Of a stretch of DNA of 64,000 bases, positions 1 to 10,919 are shown in pieces. The notes beneath the pieces were generated by a model. It saw only the letters and a program-made list of their open reading frames with translations, was not told where the DNA came from and did not search any database. Source of the DNA: Zygnema cylindricum (taxonomy: Eukaryota; Streptophyta; Zygnematophyceae; Zygnematales; Zygnemataceae); the NCBI GenBank assembly GCA_037447655.1, contig JBBHKE010001558.1:62001-126000 (forward strand), in the 5' to 3' direction. A program made the position numbers and the translations under genes. Within the stretch, counting starts at the first letter, position 1; each line of letters begins with the position of its first letter.

Positions 1-219
1 TGGGAGTCGACGATCTTTTCGTGTTTTTCTAACTAAGGCTTTTACACGGTTGTTTTTCGCAACTAATGAATATGTTCTGTACCAATAATCTCATTTTTTG
101 TGATTTCTGAAAACTCCATTAAATGTGTTACCATTCCGCTCAGCAACGCCGACCAATTTGTCTTATCTGATGTTGTCTTCTTTCCTATTTTGTCTTTTAT
201 CTCTCGTCTTAAAACCCAG
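1..219. other. Probable intron upstream of the first visible GH16 exon
   Basis: AT-rich sequence with no supported coding exon. An open frame does run back from the exon at 220 to about position 100, but the homologous intron position in the second domain of the same gene and a pyrimidine-rich tract ending in CCCAG at 215-219 favour intron. The 5' exons of the gene should lie outside the window. Confidence 0.5.
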
Positions 220-2498
220 TTGGCCACCAATTATGCCGACCCATACCGCTCCTCCATTGTTTTTGAAATGAGAGGGGAACATCGCAACCTTGGGATGATT
301 CAAACTATCGAGAACGGTGTTACGAGTGCAAGAACTGCGGTGGATCTTGGGTATGATTGTGCAGAAGGTTATCATTTATATTCTATTTATTGGACTCCAA
401 AAATGATCTTGTGAGTGGTTAATTAGCATTTTTTATTTTTTGGTGGTTGTTTTGGAGGGAGAGAATCGTGGGTTTCCTCTTGGCTTTAAGCCTCTTCTCT
501 GGGCTCCAAATAACATTATGTTCATAGTAAACAGTCGGCATTTTTTGGGATTTCTATTCGGAGTACTTGGTGTTTTAGTGAGTCTTTTCGTGCCGATTTC
601 CTTGGGACTCTTCATAAAATCATGCAATAAGTGAAACGTGGACGTCCTTAATTTTTAGTGGCACAGTTTATGGGTTTTAATTGCTTTGGGCATAAGTAAC
701 TAATCATGTTTAAGTAAACAAAACTGTGCTAGTTTGGAGTGTACTTAATCCCGAAGAACTGTACCAAAATCAATGTGTCATTAACCATGAGGACCACTAG
801 AAAAAATTATAAAAAGAAACCACACTATTAGTGGTCAGCGGTGCTTAATTGTGCTGGAATTGCTGGGCAAAAAACTTTGACTGTACTATTTTAATTCATT
901 TTATGTAGCCAAAAGGATGGCGTTAGAAACGCCACATTTCCTCGTCTCCCTACGCACTAAGTAGAAGAACATAAGTTCACGAGCACGGAAGTATGGAAAA
1001 AGTAAACGAAGCAACCTAAAGACTTTCCTGAAAAAGTAATCTGAAAGAAGAACTAAAATAATGTTGTGACCCTAAAAGCTAAAAAAAATCAGGTGAAAAG
1101 AAGAATAGAAGAAAAAAAGGTCCACTAAGGACGTACATATGTTAAAAAGACACTCTCAAATGTGTCAATTTGAATTAAAACCCCAGTGGCTACTAAAACA
1201 ATATCCCCAAATGTCTTATCTTGAGAAAAAGAACCAATAGCTACTAAAACAACATCCCTAAACGTGTTTTTTTCCTTTGAATTAAGATGGATGAGCGACA
1301 CCAATGTCCTACACATGTACGACAAAGTCACGTGGTACGCCCCGGTTCCCTCGGGAAACGAAATGCATTTATATTTTGGAATCGAAGCTATAGAAACTTA
1401 CACAATGCCCACGTGGCAGAAAGGGGTGAACTTGGGGGCGAAAACGGATTCCATTACCGCTTCTTTCAAAAATGTAACCATAAGAAGTCCCCTCCTAACT
1501 ATGCCAAAAATTAACCGGAAAGCCGTGAATGCACCAATGTTAACTATAGCGACCGACTATTGCGGGGACAAAATGACCTTCCAAAGGTCGAGCAGTTCGG
1601 CAAATATTACATTTGATAACTCTAATTGCGGTGAGTGGTAGTGGGGAGAATGGATATAGGTGATTAGCTTTTCTGAAGGGGTGAGGGAGAGGATAGAGAG
1701 ATTATTACATTTGTGCATTTTGTAAAGTGGGTGTCAATTAATAAAGTGTTACACTCTATTAATTAGCAACACATTGTCGGCATGGAATTTTTTTTTTCAT
1801 TCTTCTCCTTCCACCCAAAAGCAAAGAAAAGCGTGCAAATAAAGATGACAAAACGACTAAGATGTGGGTATAGATCGGGAGAGGTCATCATTTACTGTAC
1901 GGATTATTTTGGTCTATTTTTCTGGAGCTACCTGTTAGCCTCAAAAAAAAAATCACCTGAAAATAATTAGTAAAAACTAAAAAATTCTATATTTTTTACG
2001 CAGGAGGCCGGTTCCATTCGGGCTTATCCTACTTCTCCGGTGAATTTACGACGAAGTTCAAATGTGCCGATGGAAATACGAGTGGACTTTTGCCTTCATT
2101 CTATGTAAGGAATATCTTACTTCTATATTGAATTTCATTTTCTCACAAATCGCAAACAGATGGACTTTTCCGAAATCCCAAAAATTGAAACTTTCTTTTC
2201 CGTACACGCATCAGGACAAAAGCAGAATGTGATGTCACCCGCCTTTGTCTTGTTGTTCTGCTGACATTTTACATGTGCTTTCGGGAATTTCTTTATCCGC
2301 CAGCTGTCATCTTATGAAGGTTCGAAGGAACAGGACGAAATTGATTTTGAGTGGATTGGATACAATAAAAGAGTGGTACAAACCAATTATTTTGTAAACG
2401 GAAAAGGGGGAAAGGAAAAATGGTTGAGACTCGGATTTGATTGTTCCAAGGATTTTCACACATACACGATTCGATGGTCTCCCGTAAGCATTCGGTGG

Positions 2499-2550
<52 letters not shown>

Positions 2551-3319
2551 TCTCCCCCTCTTCTCCCTCTCTCTCTCCCTCACCCACCCTCTTCCTCTCT
2601 CTCCTTCTCCCCTCCCCTCTTCCCCTCCCTATCCCATCTGCCCACCCCTCCTCCTCCACCTCTCTCGCTCTCATTTTCCTCCCCTTTCTGTGTCTCCCCT
2701 CTCATAATGTTTCTCTCTTTCCTCTCTTTCTGCTGATCCTTTCTTCTCTCCCCCTCCTTTCCATGATATTCCCTCTTTCTCTCCTTTCTCTCTCTCATAA
2801 TCTTCCCTCGCTTCTTCGACCCCCTCTTTCTCCATTTTGTTCCTCCCCTCTCTCTCTTTCCTCTCCTCTCTCTCTCCTCTCTCCTCTCTCTCCTCTCTCT
2901 CTCCTCTCTCTCCTCTCTCTCTTCCACCTCCTTCTCTTTGCTGGCATCAAATTTGGATGTCACTAAACTTTAAGAATAGCTATGGCTAGAAGATAGCATG
3001 AAAGCCTCCCTTTCTTCGATAGTTTCCATTGAGAAGGAGAGGAACATTTGTTTTCCAAAATAAGAGAGATAAACAATTTTTTTTTTTTCCAATTTTTTCG
3101 TTTCTTTGTATTTACAGGTGGTTTGTCGACGGTGTTTTACGCCGAGAAGTTTTTAAAAGTATGGTTACAGAGTATCCTGTAAAACCCCAATTCTTATACG
3201 GTTCCGTTTGGAATGCAAGTTCGGTTTATTTTGGAGGATGGTCGGGAAATTGGGACGGAAAAGATGCACCTTTTCTCTATCAGTATCGAAATATTCAAAT
3301 CACTTCTCCCGTTAAATAA
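220..3319 (+). CDS. Tandem GH16-domain protein (XTH/beta-glucanase-like), 3' part, five exons
   Basis: I infer exons 220-410, 1287-1630, 2004-2104, 2304-2494 and 3118-3319 (stop TAA 3317-3319). All have GT..AG borders and compatible phases, giving 343 codons including the stop. GH16 enzymes cleave or transglycosylate cell-wall beta-glucans or xyloglucan. Domain 2 (from about 1540) is well preserved: GGRFHSGLSYFSGEF, then GLLPSFYLSS, then DEIDFEWIG, which holds the nucleophile and acid/base glutamates of the family, then QTNYF, FHTYTIRWSP and RWFVDG. Domain 1 (220-1510) aligns throughout, with FEMRGEH, YHLYSIYWTP and FKNVTIRSP. However, the DEIDFE position reads SSIVFE, so the nucleophile Glu and the helper Asp are lost. 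Exons 220-410 and 2304-2494 are both 191 nt with identical phases, so the domains arose by internal duplication. The N terminus and any signal peptide are outside the window. The substrate cannot be fixed from sequence. Confidence 0.82.
2499..2936. repeat. (CT)n and CT-rich low-complexity tract in the last GH16 intron
   Basis: Pure CT dinucleotides run from about 2500 to 2545, followed by about 390 bp of degenerate CCCTCT/CTCTCC. The tract starts five bases after the inferred splice donor at 2495, so nearly all the proximal intron is polypyrimidine. Long serine/leucine-rich or Arg/Glu-rich frames across it are artefacts of the repeat. Confidence 0.95.
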
Positions 3320-3900
3320 TGGAATTTTTATCCATTCGCTCAACTTTTTATTTATATTCTTATATATTCGCTAAAGTTTATTTTAGAAACCCGTTGGCGT
3401 GGTTTTTTAGAGGAAATTATGCATCCCACTGTTGGAATTTCCCAAGAATTTTGTTTTTTTTTCCCTATGGTCTTGGGGAACTTTCTTGTTCTGATTTTTT
3501 TTTTTATTACTTAGATAGTATTATAAACGCAATTTCGCATTGCTCATCTTGTTTCAATTATAATTTTTAATTTACCCTTTTGTTTTTTTATTTTTTTATA
3601 GTTTATCCTTCTATAAATAGTCCAATATTAGCCTGTTAAGGGCATTAAGGTTACATTAAATTTCAGATTTAGTTAGTTCAGTTTTAGGATAAGTTTTACT
3701 TTACGTTGACTCCTGGTTATAGTTTAGATTCAGTTTCAGTTTAAGATGCTCTTTAGAATATCGAGGATTAGGCACTCTTACTTTGTATAAAGCAAAATTA
3801 TCAAAACAAATAGACCAGGAGTTCATTGCTCATGATTTTTAGTTATTAGAACCCTTTTTTCAATTTCAATTTGGTAATTTAATGGAGTTTGTTTACCAGA
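3320..3900. other. 3' flank of the GH16 gene, no gene seen
   Basis: AT-rich sequence with T-runs, presumably 3' UTR then intergenic DNA. I see no canonical AATAAA close to the stop and no second gene. Confidence 0.5.
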
Positions 3901-3902
3901 TG

Positions 3903-4190
3903 TCCTCTCCCTCTCCCTCTATCTCAATCCCTCTTCCTCTCCTTCTATCTCAATATCCCTCTCCCTTTTCCTCTCCCTCTCCCTCTCCCACTCACTCGCC
4001 CTCTCCCTCTCACTCTCGCTCTCTCTTTCTTGCACTCTCTCTCCCTTTCCCTCTCCTTCTCTCCCTCTCTTTCTCCCACTCTCTCTCCTTTTCCCTCTCC
4101 CTCTCTCCCTTTTATTCTTCCCCTCTTTCCCTCTCCCTCTCCCCCTCCCTCTCTTTTTTCCTCTTCTTTTTCTCTCTTTCTCGATATTTC
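3903..4190. repeat. Pyrimidine-rich (CCCTCT)n low-complexity tract
   Basis: Imperfect CCCTCT, CTCTCC and CTTTCC units on the + strand, ending about 40 bp before the first SINE-like copy. It has no coding meaning. Confidence 0.9.
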
Positions 4191-4229
4191 ACCCTTCATC
4201 TTTCTCTTCAATTCGGTCTATCCTTTTTG

Positions 4230-4446
4230 TTAGATTTCTTAGAAATCTGGGATCCGGCATGTCCCATACTAGGGAAAATTGAGCCGGCCAGGGCTTAAAC
4301 CTGGGACCTTTCACTTCAGTTGCGAATGCACGCACTACCACAGTGCCACCAACTCGACGTAGAGCCTCGCGGGTCCGGGCGGCTTCGAGTATGAATATTA
4401 CCATATTCTACCCCGTACTGAACCGGCATTCACGTGCCAATCCAAC
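4230..4446 (-). repeat. tRNA-related SINE-like repeat, copy 1
   Basis: About 217 bp, duplicated at 4497-4724. Both copies begin TTAGATTTC and end CGTGCCAATCCAAC on the + strand. On the - strand the middle reads like the 5' and T-arm parts of a tRNA: an A-box-like segment near 4330-4345 and a B-box-like GGTTTAAGCCC at about 4291-4301. The A-box half carries a small insertion compared with copy 2. The SINE call rests on the two boxes and the duplication. I found no target-site duplication or poly(A) tail. Confidence 0.55.
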
Positions 4447-4496
4447 ACCCGAAGGCCGGTCAATCCATCTGCAATCCTGCTGGCTTTGATACAATG

Positions 4497-4724
4497 TTAG
4501 ATTTCCTAGAAATCCGGGATTCGGCGTGTCCCATACTAGGGAAAATTGAGCCACACAGGACTCAAACCTGGGACCTTTCACTTCAGCTGCGAACGCACTA
4601 CCATTGTGCCACCAGCTCGATTTAGAGCCTGGCGGGTCCGTACCCATTTATTATGAGCAACTTCGAGTATGGATATTACCATATTCTACCCCGTATTGAA
4701 CCGGCATTCACGTGCCAATCCAAC
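4497..4724 (-). repeat. tRNA-related SINE-like repeat, copy 2
   Basis: About 85-90% identical by eye to copy 1, same orientation. On the - strand, A box TGGCACAATGGTAG (4598-4611) and B box GGTTTGAGTCC (4558-4568) fit the Pol III consensus well, spaced as in a tRNA. The element extends about 115 bp upstream of the A box and 60 bp downstream of the B box, unlike a simple tRNA gene. A T-rich run follows the + strand end at 4725. Confidence 0.6.
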
Positions 4725-4930
4725 TTTTTTTTTCTTTTTCTCTCTTTCCATCTATCAAACACCATGTTTTATTGGGTTGCTAAGCTTGCCTACACTACAA
4801 TCTTAAGTACGGTTTCATTATTGTCAATGACATTAAGGATATGTTAACTAGAAAATCTTGTACCAAAAAAATGGAAAAAAAATAGTCTTGCTTTTTCAAC
4901 CCACTTCCGCGTCACTCCAGATTATCTTCA
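4725..4930. other. Gene-free spacer
   Basis: AT-rich, nothing recognisable, between the SINE-like copies and the fold-back repeat cluster. Confidence 0.5.
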
Positions 4931-4934
4931 AACC

Positions 4935-5570
4935 TCTTGTGAAATCACCTCACGAGGTGATGTTAGTTAAAGTAACAAGTTATGAGTGAATAGGAAGGGG
5001 TTGTGGCACGCGTCACACGCTTTTGAAAACGATTTTGTAGTACGGGGAGTACCAGAAAAAAAACCACTCGTCGTTTCCAGCGAGTACATAGTTGTTTCCG
5101 TGCAGGGGCCGTAGATGCGTCTACATCAATGGATGCCATTTCACAAAAGCGAAGTCCACGAAGGCGTCTCTCTCTTTCTCCCTCTCCCACTACCCAATAC
5201 TGCTTGTATCTCACAATTATTGGAATGAAACACGACAATAATGGCTGCAAATGAAATATCTATAAAAATAATTACTTTTGACTATCTTTGAGCTTATTTT
5301 GATGGCAATTAGAGTGAGAAAAGGGGAAAAATCAAAATCGGGAAACCATGGCTTAAAGTTTTGGAATTAATGGCGTCGACTCTATCACAAGTGAGCATGA
5401 TGTCAAAATGTCACAAACCCTAGACATCTATAATGTCACAAAAAACAAGACTTTTACAACCGTCGCTATTATGTAAACGTCATCAATTGTCGCTAGTCTT
5501 GTAGTCATCTGCAACCGTCACATTTACACCCACGTCTACATCCGTCACAATTTAAGGTAACGGTTTCGGA
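4935..5570 (+). repeat. Fold-back repeat family, copy 1
   Basis: Starts with the palindrome-like TCACCTCACGAGGTGA (4945-4960). It continues through a segment with TTTCACAAAAGCGAAGTCCA and a short CT tract, and ends in GTCACAAACCCTAGACATCT followed by ACGTCTACATCCGTCACAAT. The same order recurs at 5870-6480 (direct) and 6640-7260 (inverted). No transposase is present, so this is a non-autonomous repeat of unknown class. Confidence 0.7.
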
Positions 5571-5872
5571 ACAATTTCAGGGCAGTTTCCCATGCAACTG
5601 GAACTTAGTCTTGTTACTTTGATTTTTAGCGAAGATTTTCCATATTAGGGTACTTTCGCATGTGCTAAAGTTACTGTTATTTTTTGTCGTTTTCCTCCAT
5701 AACTTAGAAAAAAACAAGAAAATCCGCAGCCGTACCAGAAAATTGAAATTACCACCGCACAAGTTGCGTTTCTTTGAACCTTTACATGTGCTGTAGTTTG
5801 TCATCTAGCGTGATGCAGTTTGTCGTTTAGCGCATTTCGATGCACTTTTGCGTCCTTTCAGCTCATCTTCAA

Positions 5873-5914
5873 ACTTTATATAAAATCACCTCGCGAGGTG
5901 ATTTTATATAAAGT
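5873..5914. repeat. Perfect 42-bp palindrome
   Basis: Two 21-base arms with no spacer, centred between 5893 and 5894. The innermost part is CACCTCGCGAGGTG and the outer parts are ACTTTATATAAAAT and its complement. It lies at the outer end of a fold-back arm, where the other copies keep only the inner 16 bp. Confidence 0.95.
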
Positions 5915-6048
5915 TGTACCAAAAGAAAAACCCACTGCACGTTTCTAGCCTGCGCGTGAATTTTTCCCATGCGCTTTTTTCCGTACAAGGGTCGCGGAGG
6001 GGGTCTCGACCAACAGACGCCATTTCGCAAAAGCGAAGTCCATGAAAG

Positions 6049-6050
<2 letters not shown>

Positions 6051-6105
<55 letters not shown>

Positions 6106-6108
6106 CTC
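6051..6108. repeat. (CT)n microsatellite
   Basis: About 58 bp of nearly pure CT inside fold-back copy 2. Copies 1 and 3 have short impure CT/GA runs at the same place, so the expansion happened within this copy. Confidence 0.95.
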
Positions 6109-7439
6109 ACTACCGCGTCTATCTCACAATTCTTGCAATGAAAACTGTCAATAATGGTATCAAATGAAAGATCTCTAAAAACAATTTTTTTTTGACTATG
6201 TTTGGGCGTATTTTGATGGCAAGTAGATTGAGAAATGACTAAAAAACAAATTCGGGAAACCCTGGCGTAAATTTTAAAATTTGTGACGTCGACGCTGTAA
6301 TAATTTGAGGGTGACGTCAAAATGTCACAAACCCTAAACATCTACAACGTCACAAGTAGGTAGACGTCTACAACCGACGCCATTTTGTAAACGTCATCAA
6401 TTGTAGCGAGTTTTGTAGTCGTCTACAACCGTCACAAATTACACCCACGTCTACATCAGTCACAATCTAAAGTAGCGACTTCATTTATTTACATACGAAT
6501 GCCTTGAAAGTAGTACGGAGAATCTTCGCTAAAAACAAAGTAACAAAAACTAAAGTTTCGGTTACATGCGAAAGTACCTTTAATTTCAAAGCGCCGTCTA
6601 TAACGCAATGAAATCGTTACTTTAAATTGTGACGGATATAAACTGTGACGGATGTAGATGTGCGTGCAATTTGTGACGGTTGTAGACGACTACAATACTC
6701 GCGATAATTGATGACGTTTACAAAATAGCGACGGTTGTAGGCGTCTAGCTACTTGTGACATTGTAGATGTTAAGGGTTTAGGATGTTTTGTCGTCACTCT
6801 CACTTGTGATAGCGTCTACGTCACTAACTCCAAAACTATCCGCCATGGTTTATTAATTCTGTTTTTTCGTCCTTTTTCACTCTATTTGCCACAAAAATAC
6901 GTCCAAAGTCAATAAAAAGTAATATTTTTAAGAGGTCTTTCATTAGATACCATTCTTGTTGTTTATCATTGCAAGAATTGTGAGATATACGCGATAATGG
7001 GAAAGGGAGAGAGAAAGAGGAGCCTCCACGGACTTCGCTTTTGATGAAATGGCGTTTGTTGGTCGAGAACCCTCCACGGCCCCTGTACAAAAAAAAAGTG
7101 CACGGAAAAAAGTACGCACATGCAGGAAACGTGCAGTAGGTTTTTTTTTTTTGACTCTCCGCATATTTTTTTTCATAAACCTACGATACGTGCGGCAACG
7201 TCTGCCTATTCGTTCACATCATGAAACTTTAGTTAAAATCACTTCGCGAGGTGATTTCACTAGAAGTTTGAAGATGAGTGGGTCGAAACGCGCTATAGGA
7301 CAAACTGCATTACATTTGAAGTTTCAAAGTGACACAAATTGTACTGTGGTAATTTCAAATTTTAAGGAGGGCTGCGGATTTAAAAAACCCTTACTTTAGG
7401 TTACTTTCGCATGTAACCGAATGCGGAAGCGAATTTAAC

Positions 7440-7963
7440 TCACATCAAATATCAACCGGCTCACATTACAAACATTAATTTCTCATGAACATAGATAGAG
7501 ACATTACATAATTCAGAAGAGGAATTCACATTAATTCTCATATATTAACTCTACAATGATATCTCCTTAATTTCTCCTTAGTGGTGTCTAATTCCCTCAC
7601 TGGCTGGCATTTTAGCTTAGTCGCAGATTACATCTAGAAATCTAATTCTAGAAGCGTCACATTTACTTAGACGCAAAATAGAGTACGACGCAAACTAAAA
7701 CTACTCGAAACGAAACGTCTAGAAGTACAATACTTAAAGTACAACTTAACTTACGTGAAACGAAACTGCTAAAAGTACTACGCACGAACCAAAATACTAG
7801 AATTCCTGTACACAAATGAAATGGACCAAACTGTTCACACTTAATCAAACAAAACTAAAAGTAATAATGAAACAAAACAGAATGTGCGACGTGACGCGCG
7901 ACAAAACTGACCCACACTAAAAACGAACCAACATCGACAAAATCCCACATTGCAATCCTAACA
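7440..7963 (-). repeat. LTR-like repeat of the TGTTAGGAT family, copy 1
   Basis: Read on the - strand from 7963 it begins TGTTAGGATTGCAATG and contains runs of the GTTTCGTTTC...GTAAGTTAAGTT type, TTTGCGTC and GTGACGCTTCTAGAA. The same order occurs on the + strand at 16332-16900. The TG start and internal content suggest an LTR, but no PBS, polypurine tract or target duplication confirms this. Its left end abuts the fold-back element. Confidence 0.4.
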
Positions 7964-9170
7964 TCTTCAATGAACTCACACTAATCATGGTGGAATTTGT
8001 TACTTTCACAAATTAAAACGTTTGTTTTTATTTTCCTTTGAGGCGTTTTTTTCTTCAATTCCATCAAATTTCATTTCTGCATTTATAGCATGAGTGAGAA
8101 TTAAAGTGAAGGCGTGTTTGAAGCCATGATAGGTAACACATGTTAGATCGTAAAATAAACATTCACTCAAAATAAATGCACAAAATTCAGAAAAATTCAC
8201 AGCGGAAACTCATAAAAGACAAGAGGTATAATTGGCCAAAAAGATTTATAAATGTTTTTAGCCGAAGCCTCTTTACATCATCTATCTTCTCTCTTCTCTC
8301 TCTTCAATAATCTCTACTTCAACGATTAAACTCTGCACCTGTACAGTGCTGCCTATATTCCCCTTTGCTTATTAGAGTACATGCGAAACAAACGAACTAC
8401 CATGGCGACAAACTCTGTCCCTAGCTAGCAGGAGCAGTCGCCCACTGCAGGAAAACTTCCATGAAGGAAAGCGCACACGCTTCTTCCTTCAAAACGCAAA
8501 AGTACAAAAGTGAACTTCAACACGTGTCGTGTGTACGCATGAAATAAGGTATCTGCACCACACAACGAAAACACCTGTATATAAAACAAAAGTGACGCGA
8601 AACGAAATAGTACATTTCGTTTGTGGACGCCTCAAATAGTGCCACGAAACGACATCGCACATTTCGAACGATGACGCGATACTTAACGTCAATCAAAATA
8701 ATTGTAGGTATGCCGCTTGGCGATATATTGGCGATTCGTCAAAATCCCAACAACACAGACAAGAATTTGTTGCTTCCAATGCATTCACTGCTCGAATATA
8801 TAAACTGGGATGTTCTTTTAATTGTGAAGACATCCTTTTATACAAATTCTAGAAGTACTAACTGCACTGTACTTGAATATTTGTAAAAATGGATAAAAGA
8901 AAGTGATCTTATTCGTACAAGTGAACATAAGAAGGTACGAAAGACAAAAGAATGAAAGGTAAAGGTACTGTAGTACGCACCAAAATGAATATAAAAAAGA
9001 ATAAAAAGTATTGTAGTGCGCTACCAAAATAAATATATATGAAGAGCGACATTAAGTACAAAAGAGATTAAAGTAATTGACGTAGAAGAATCATGTGACG
9101 TGACAAACAATCGAATGTAATGGCCGTAAAAAATCAGGTGAAAAAAACAAAAAAAACAACAATACTACGT
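7964..9170. other. Anonymous AT-rich DNA
   Basis: No gene supported. It contains more GAAACGAAA/TTTCGTTT-rich stretches (7700-7850 style, again 8590-8680), so it is probably further decayed repeat of the neighbouring family. Confidence 0.4.
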
Positions 9171-9200
9171 GACATTTAACACCCTCCCTCAAGTCAAAAC
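9165..9200 (-). other. Candidate polypurine tract and LTR start of a lost copia element
   Basis: On the - strand, GACTTGAGGGAGGGTG is followed by TTAAATGTCACG. This resembles the CTTGAGGGGGAGTGTT junction seen at the 3' LTR of many plant copia elements. No adjoining RNase H coding sequence could be read, so this is only a hint. Confidence 0.3.
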
Positions 9201-10257
9201 TAGACAATAAAATTAAATGAATATAGGAGGAGAATTTAGCCAAGAAAAAAAAAATCAACGCCCATAAGAGAATCAATGTTGTCCAAAATGGGCTCGATTC
9301 GAAAATGTGGTGGCAAAAATTGGCCATCTCATCGGTTACATGTACGGTTGAGTAGACATCAAGTTTTGGTGAAACGTAGTCGTTTACGTTTACTGTATGA
9401 TACGTCAAGTCGTCGCAGATTTTGGGTGTATGTCACGTAGTGAATTGTGACCGTTGATTATTTTACGTAAGTCACAAGTTAAGATTGTATTCCTTTACAA
9501 GAAGCACAAGTAGCGTAGTACCTACGTCATCTACACATATAAAATGTATTCATGCTTGATATTGAAAATTAATTAATCAATCAATCAAGTGAATGATTCT
9601 CTACAATTTCTCTTTACTACTATCCTAGCACTGAGTGCCTATTTTGTCGTGCATAATTAATCTTCTTCTTCCATCTTCTTGTTTAGTAATTAAGCATGGT
9701 TTCTCACATAGACTTGTTTTCCTTAGCTTCATGTTTTGTAATTCAACGATCATACAACTTTTCTTGAATCTCAATATAGTATAAATAGAGAAAGTAAGGA
9801 GCTATAAGTTCCTCTAAGTACGTGTAACAATGATGTTTTGATTTGCAATATAACGCTAAAGATACAAGCTGCAGGTCGGGAATTTCTTGGAATTTCTTCA
9901 AGTCAATCAGAGCCCTGCTAAGGGGGATATGTGGTTTTGAAGGTAGCAGAATTCTTTGAAACTGATTCTTTAATATTGACGACGTCTTTACGGAAAACGT
10001 CGCCTTAGATTCTTAGAAGGTGCAAAAAACGAACCCCAGCGCATGTCTTCGTAAGAAAGGGATCCATTTTCTCCCACGCCTCTAACGATGCTTGAGATAA
10101 AGCATCTTCTATTAGTAGGAACTATTTGGACCGTACATCTAGGTTGTACAACATCCTCAAACTTCAAGCGTATGGAGAGAATTCATGGAGAACTAATATA
10201 TCCCAAAAAGTATTAAAAGTTTGTTTTTTTTTTTTTTTTTTTTATACCGATAACTAT
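9201..10257. other. Anonymous DNA between repeats
   Basis: No coding region or RNA gene recognised. A run of about 20 T residues (10224-10243) lies just before the point where similarity to the copia A LTR begins, so the left end of copia A was probably truncated or replaced here. Confidence 0.4.
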
Positions 10258-10827
10258 TCACGGTGCCGTAAACCAGTCGTCTTTGCTGCCGCCAACACGG
10301 AATGAACTTTTGGCAATTTTTCGAAAACAACGTCACGCGATGCCACGTGGCTCCACATCATTAGACATTAGAGAAGATGGGATGAGGTACCATGGCTCTT
10401 GACCTGACAAGCGTCATCCGGAAGGCCATGTTCTACAATGGCCGTAGAAGAAGTATATTGGCCACTATACCTTCTTGTACTTTACATTCTTCCTATAGGT
10501 TTAGGGATTAGTAGTAGGTATTTGTGAGTAGAGAGACCAAAACTTAGTTAAATTTAGGCACCTCTTTCTGAGAGAGCTTCTAACTATAAAGGGTATCTTT
10601 GAAGATTAACTTATTACTCAGGGGAGAAAATTTGGAGATCTCTTTTGCGTTTGACTCAAGGAGTCGGGCCCTCACAAGAGTGAGGTTGGTTAAAAAAATT
10701 GTCTGACCGGGTGACTTTTATTTAGGGGGAAATTAAAAAGGTCAAATATTATCCTAGTGGCTTTACATAAACTGCATACTTTGTGGGCCAATGTGGTTTG
10801 TGGGCCAATGGAGGCCAAATAATTACA
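10258..10827 (+). repeat. Copia A 5' LTR, 3' part only
   Basis: Aligns with 15400-15956. Contains CCACGTGG near 10345, the GTAC-like cluster, and a TATA-like CTATAAAG near 10585. Ends ..AATTACA. The next bases, AGTAATAAGCCCATCCTCT, are a decayed form of the primer-binding site GGTTATGGGCCCACC found intact in the sister elements. Confidence 0.75.
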
Positions 10828-10919
10828 AGTAATAAGCCCATCCTCTGGGGTGGCCATTATAAATGGAACAGGGTTTATATACTACAAGACAATGATTAAA
10901 GGTACACTTTTTGAATAAC

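Larger units (their letters stand above)
5600..7425. repeat. Large inverted repeat (fold-back element), arms about 5600-6480 and 6640-7425
   Basis: Two copies of the same repeat face each other across a spacer of about 160 bp. The left arm can be followed outward through TAGCGCATTTCGATGCAC and CCGCAGCC to about 5640. The right arm mirrors it through GTGGGTCGAAACGCGCTATA and GGGCTGCGGA to about 7420. Each arm carries the TCACCTCGCGAGGTGA-type core (5886-5901 and, with one change, 7239-7254). The single-stranded form could fold into a hairpin of about 0.8 kb. I could not find a target duplication. Confidence 0.7.

Noticed and set aside
2293-2966. Serine/leucine-rich and Arg/Glu-rich frames
   Set aside because: Translation of the CT tract inside the last GH16 intron.
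3882-4298. Open frames of 88-138 codons rich in Ser/Pro/Leu or Lys/Arg/Glu
   Set aside because: Low-complexity pyrimidine tract.
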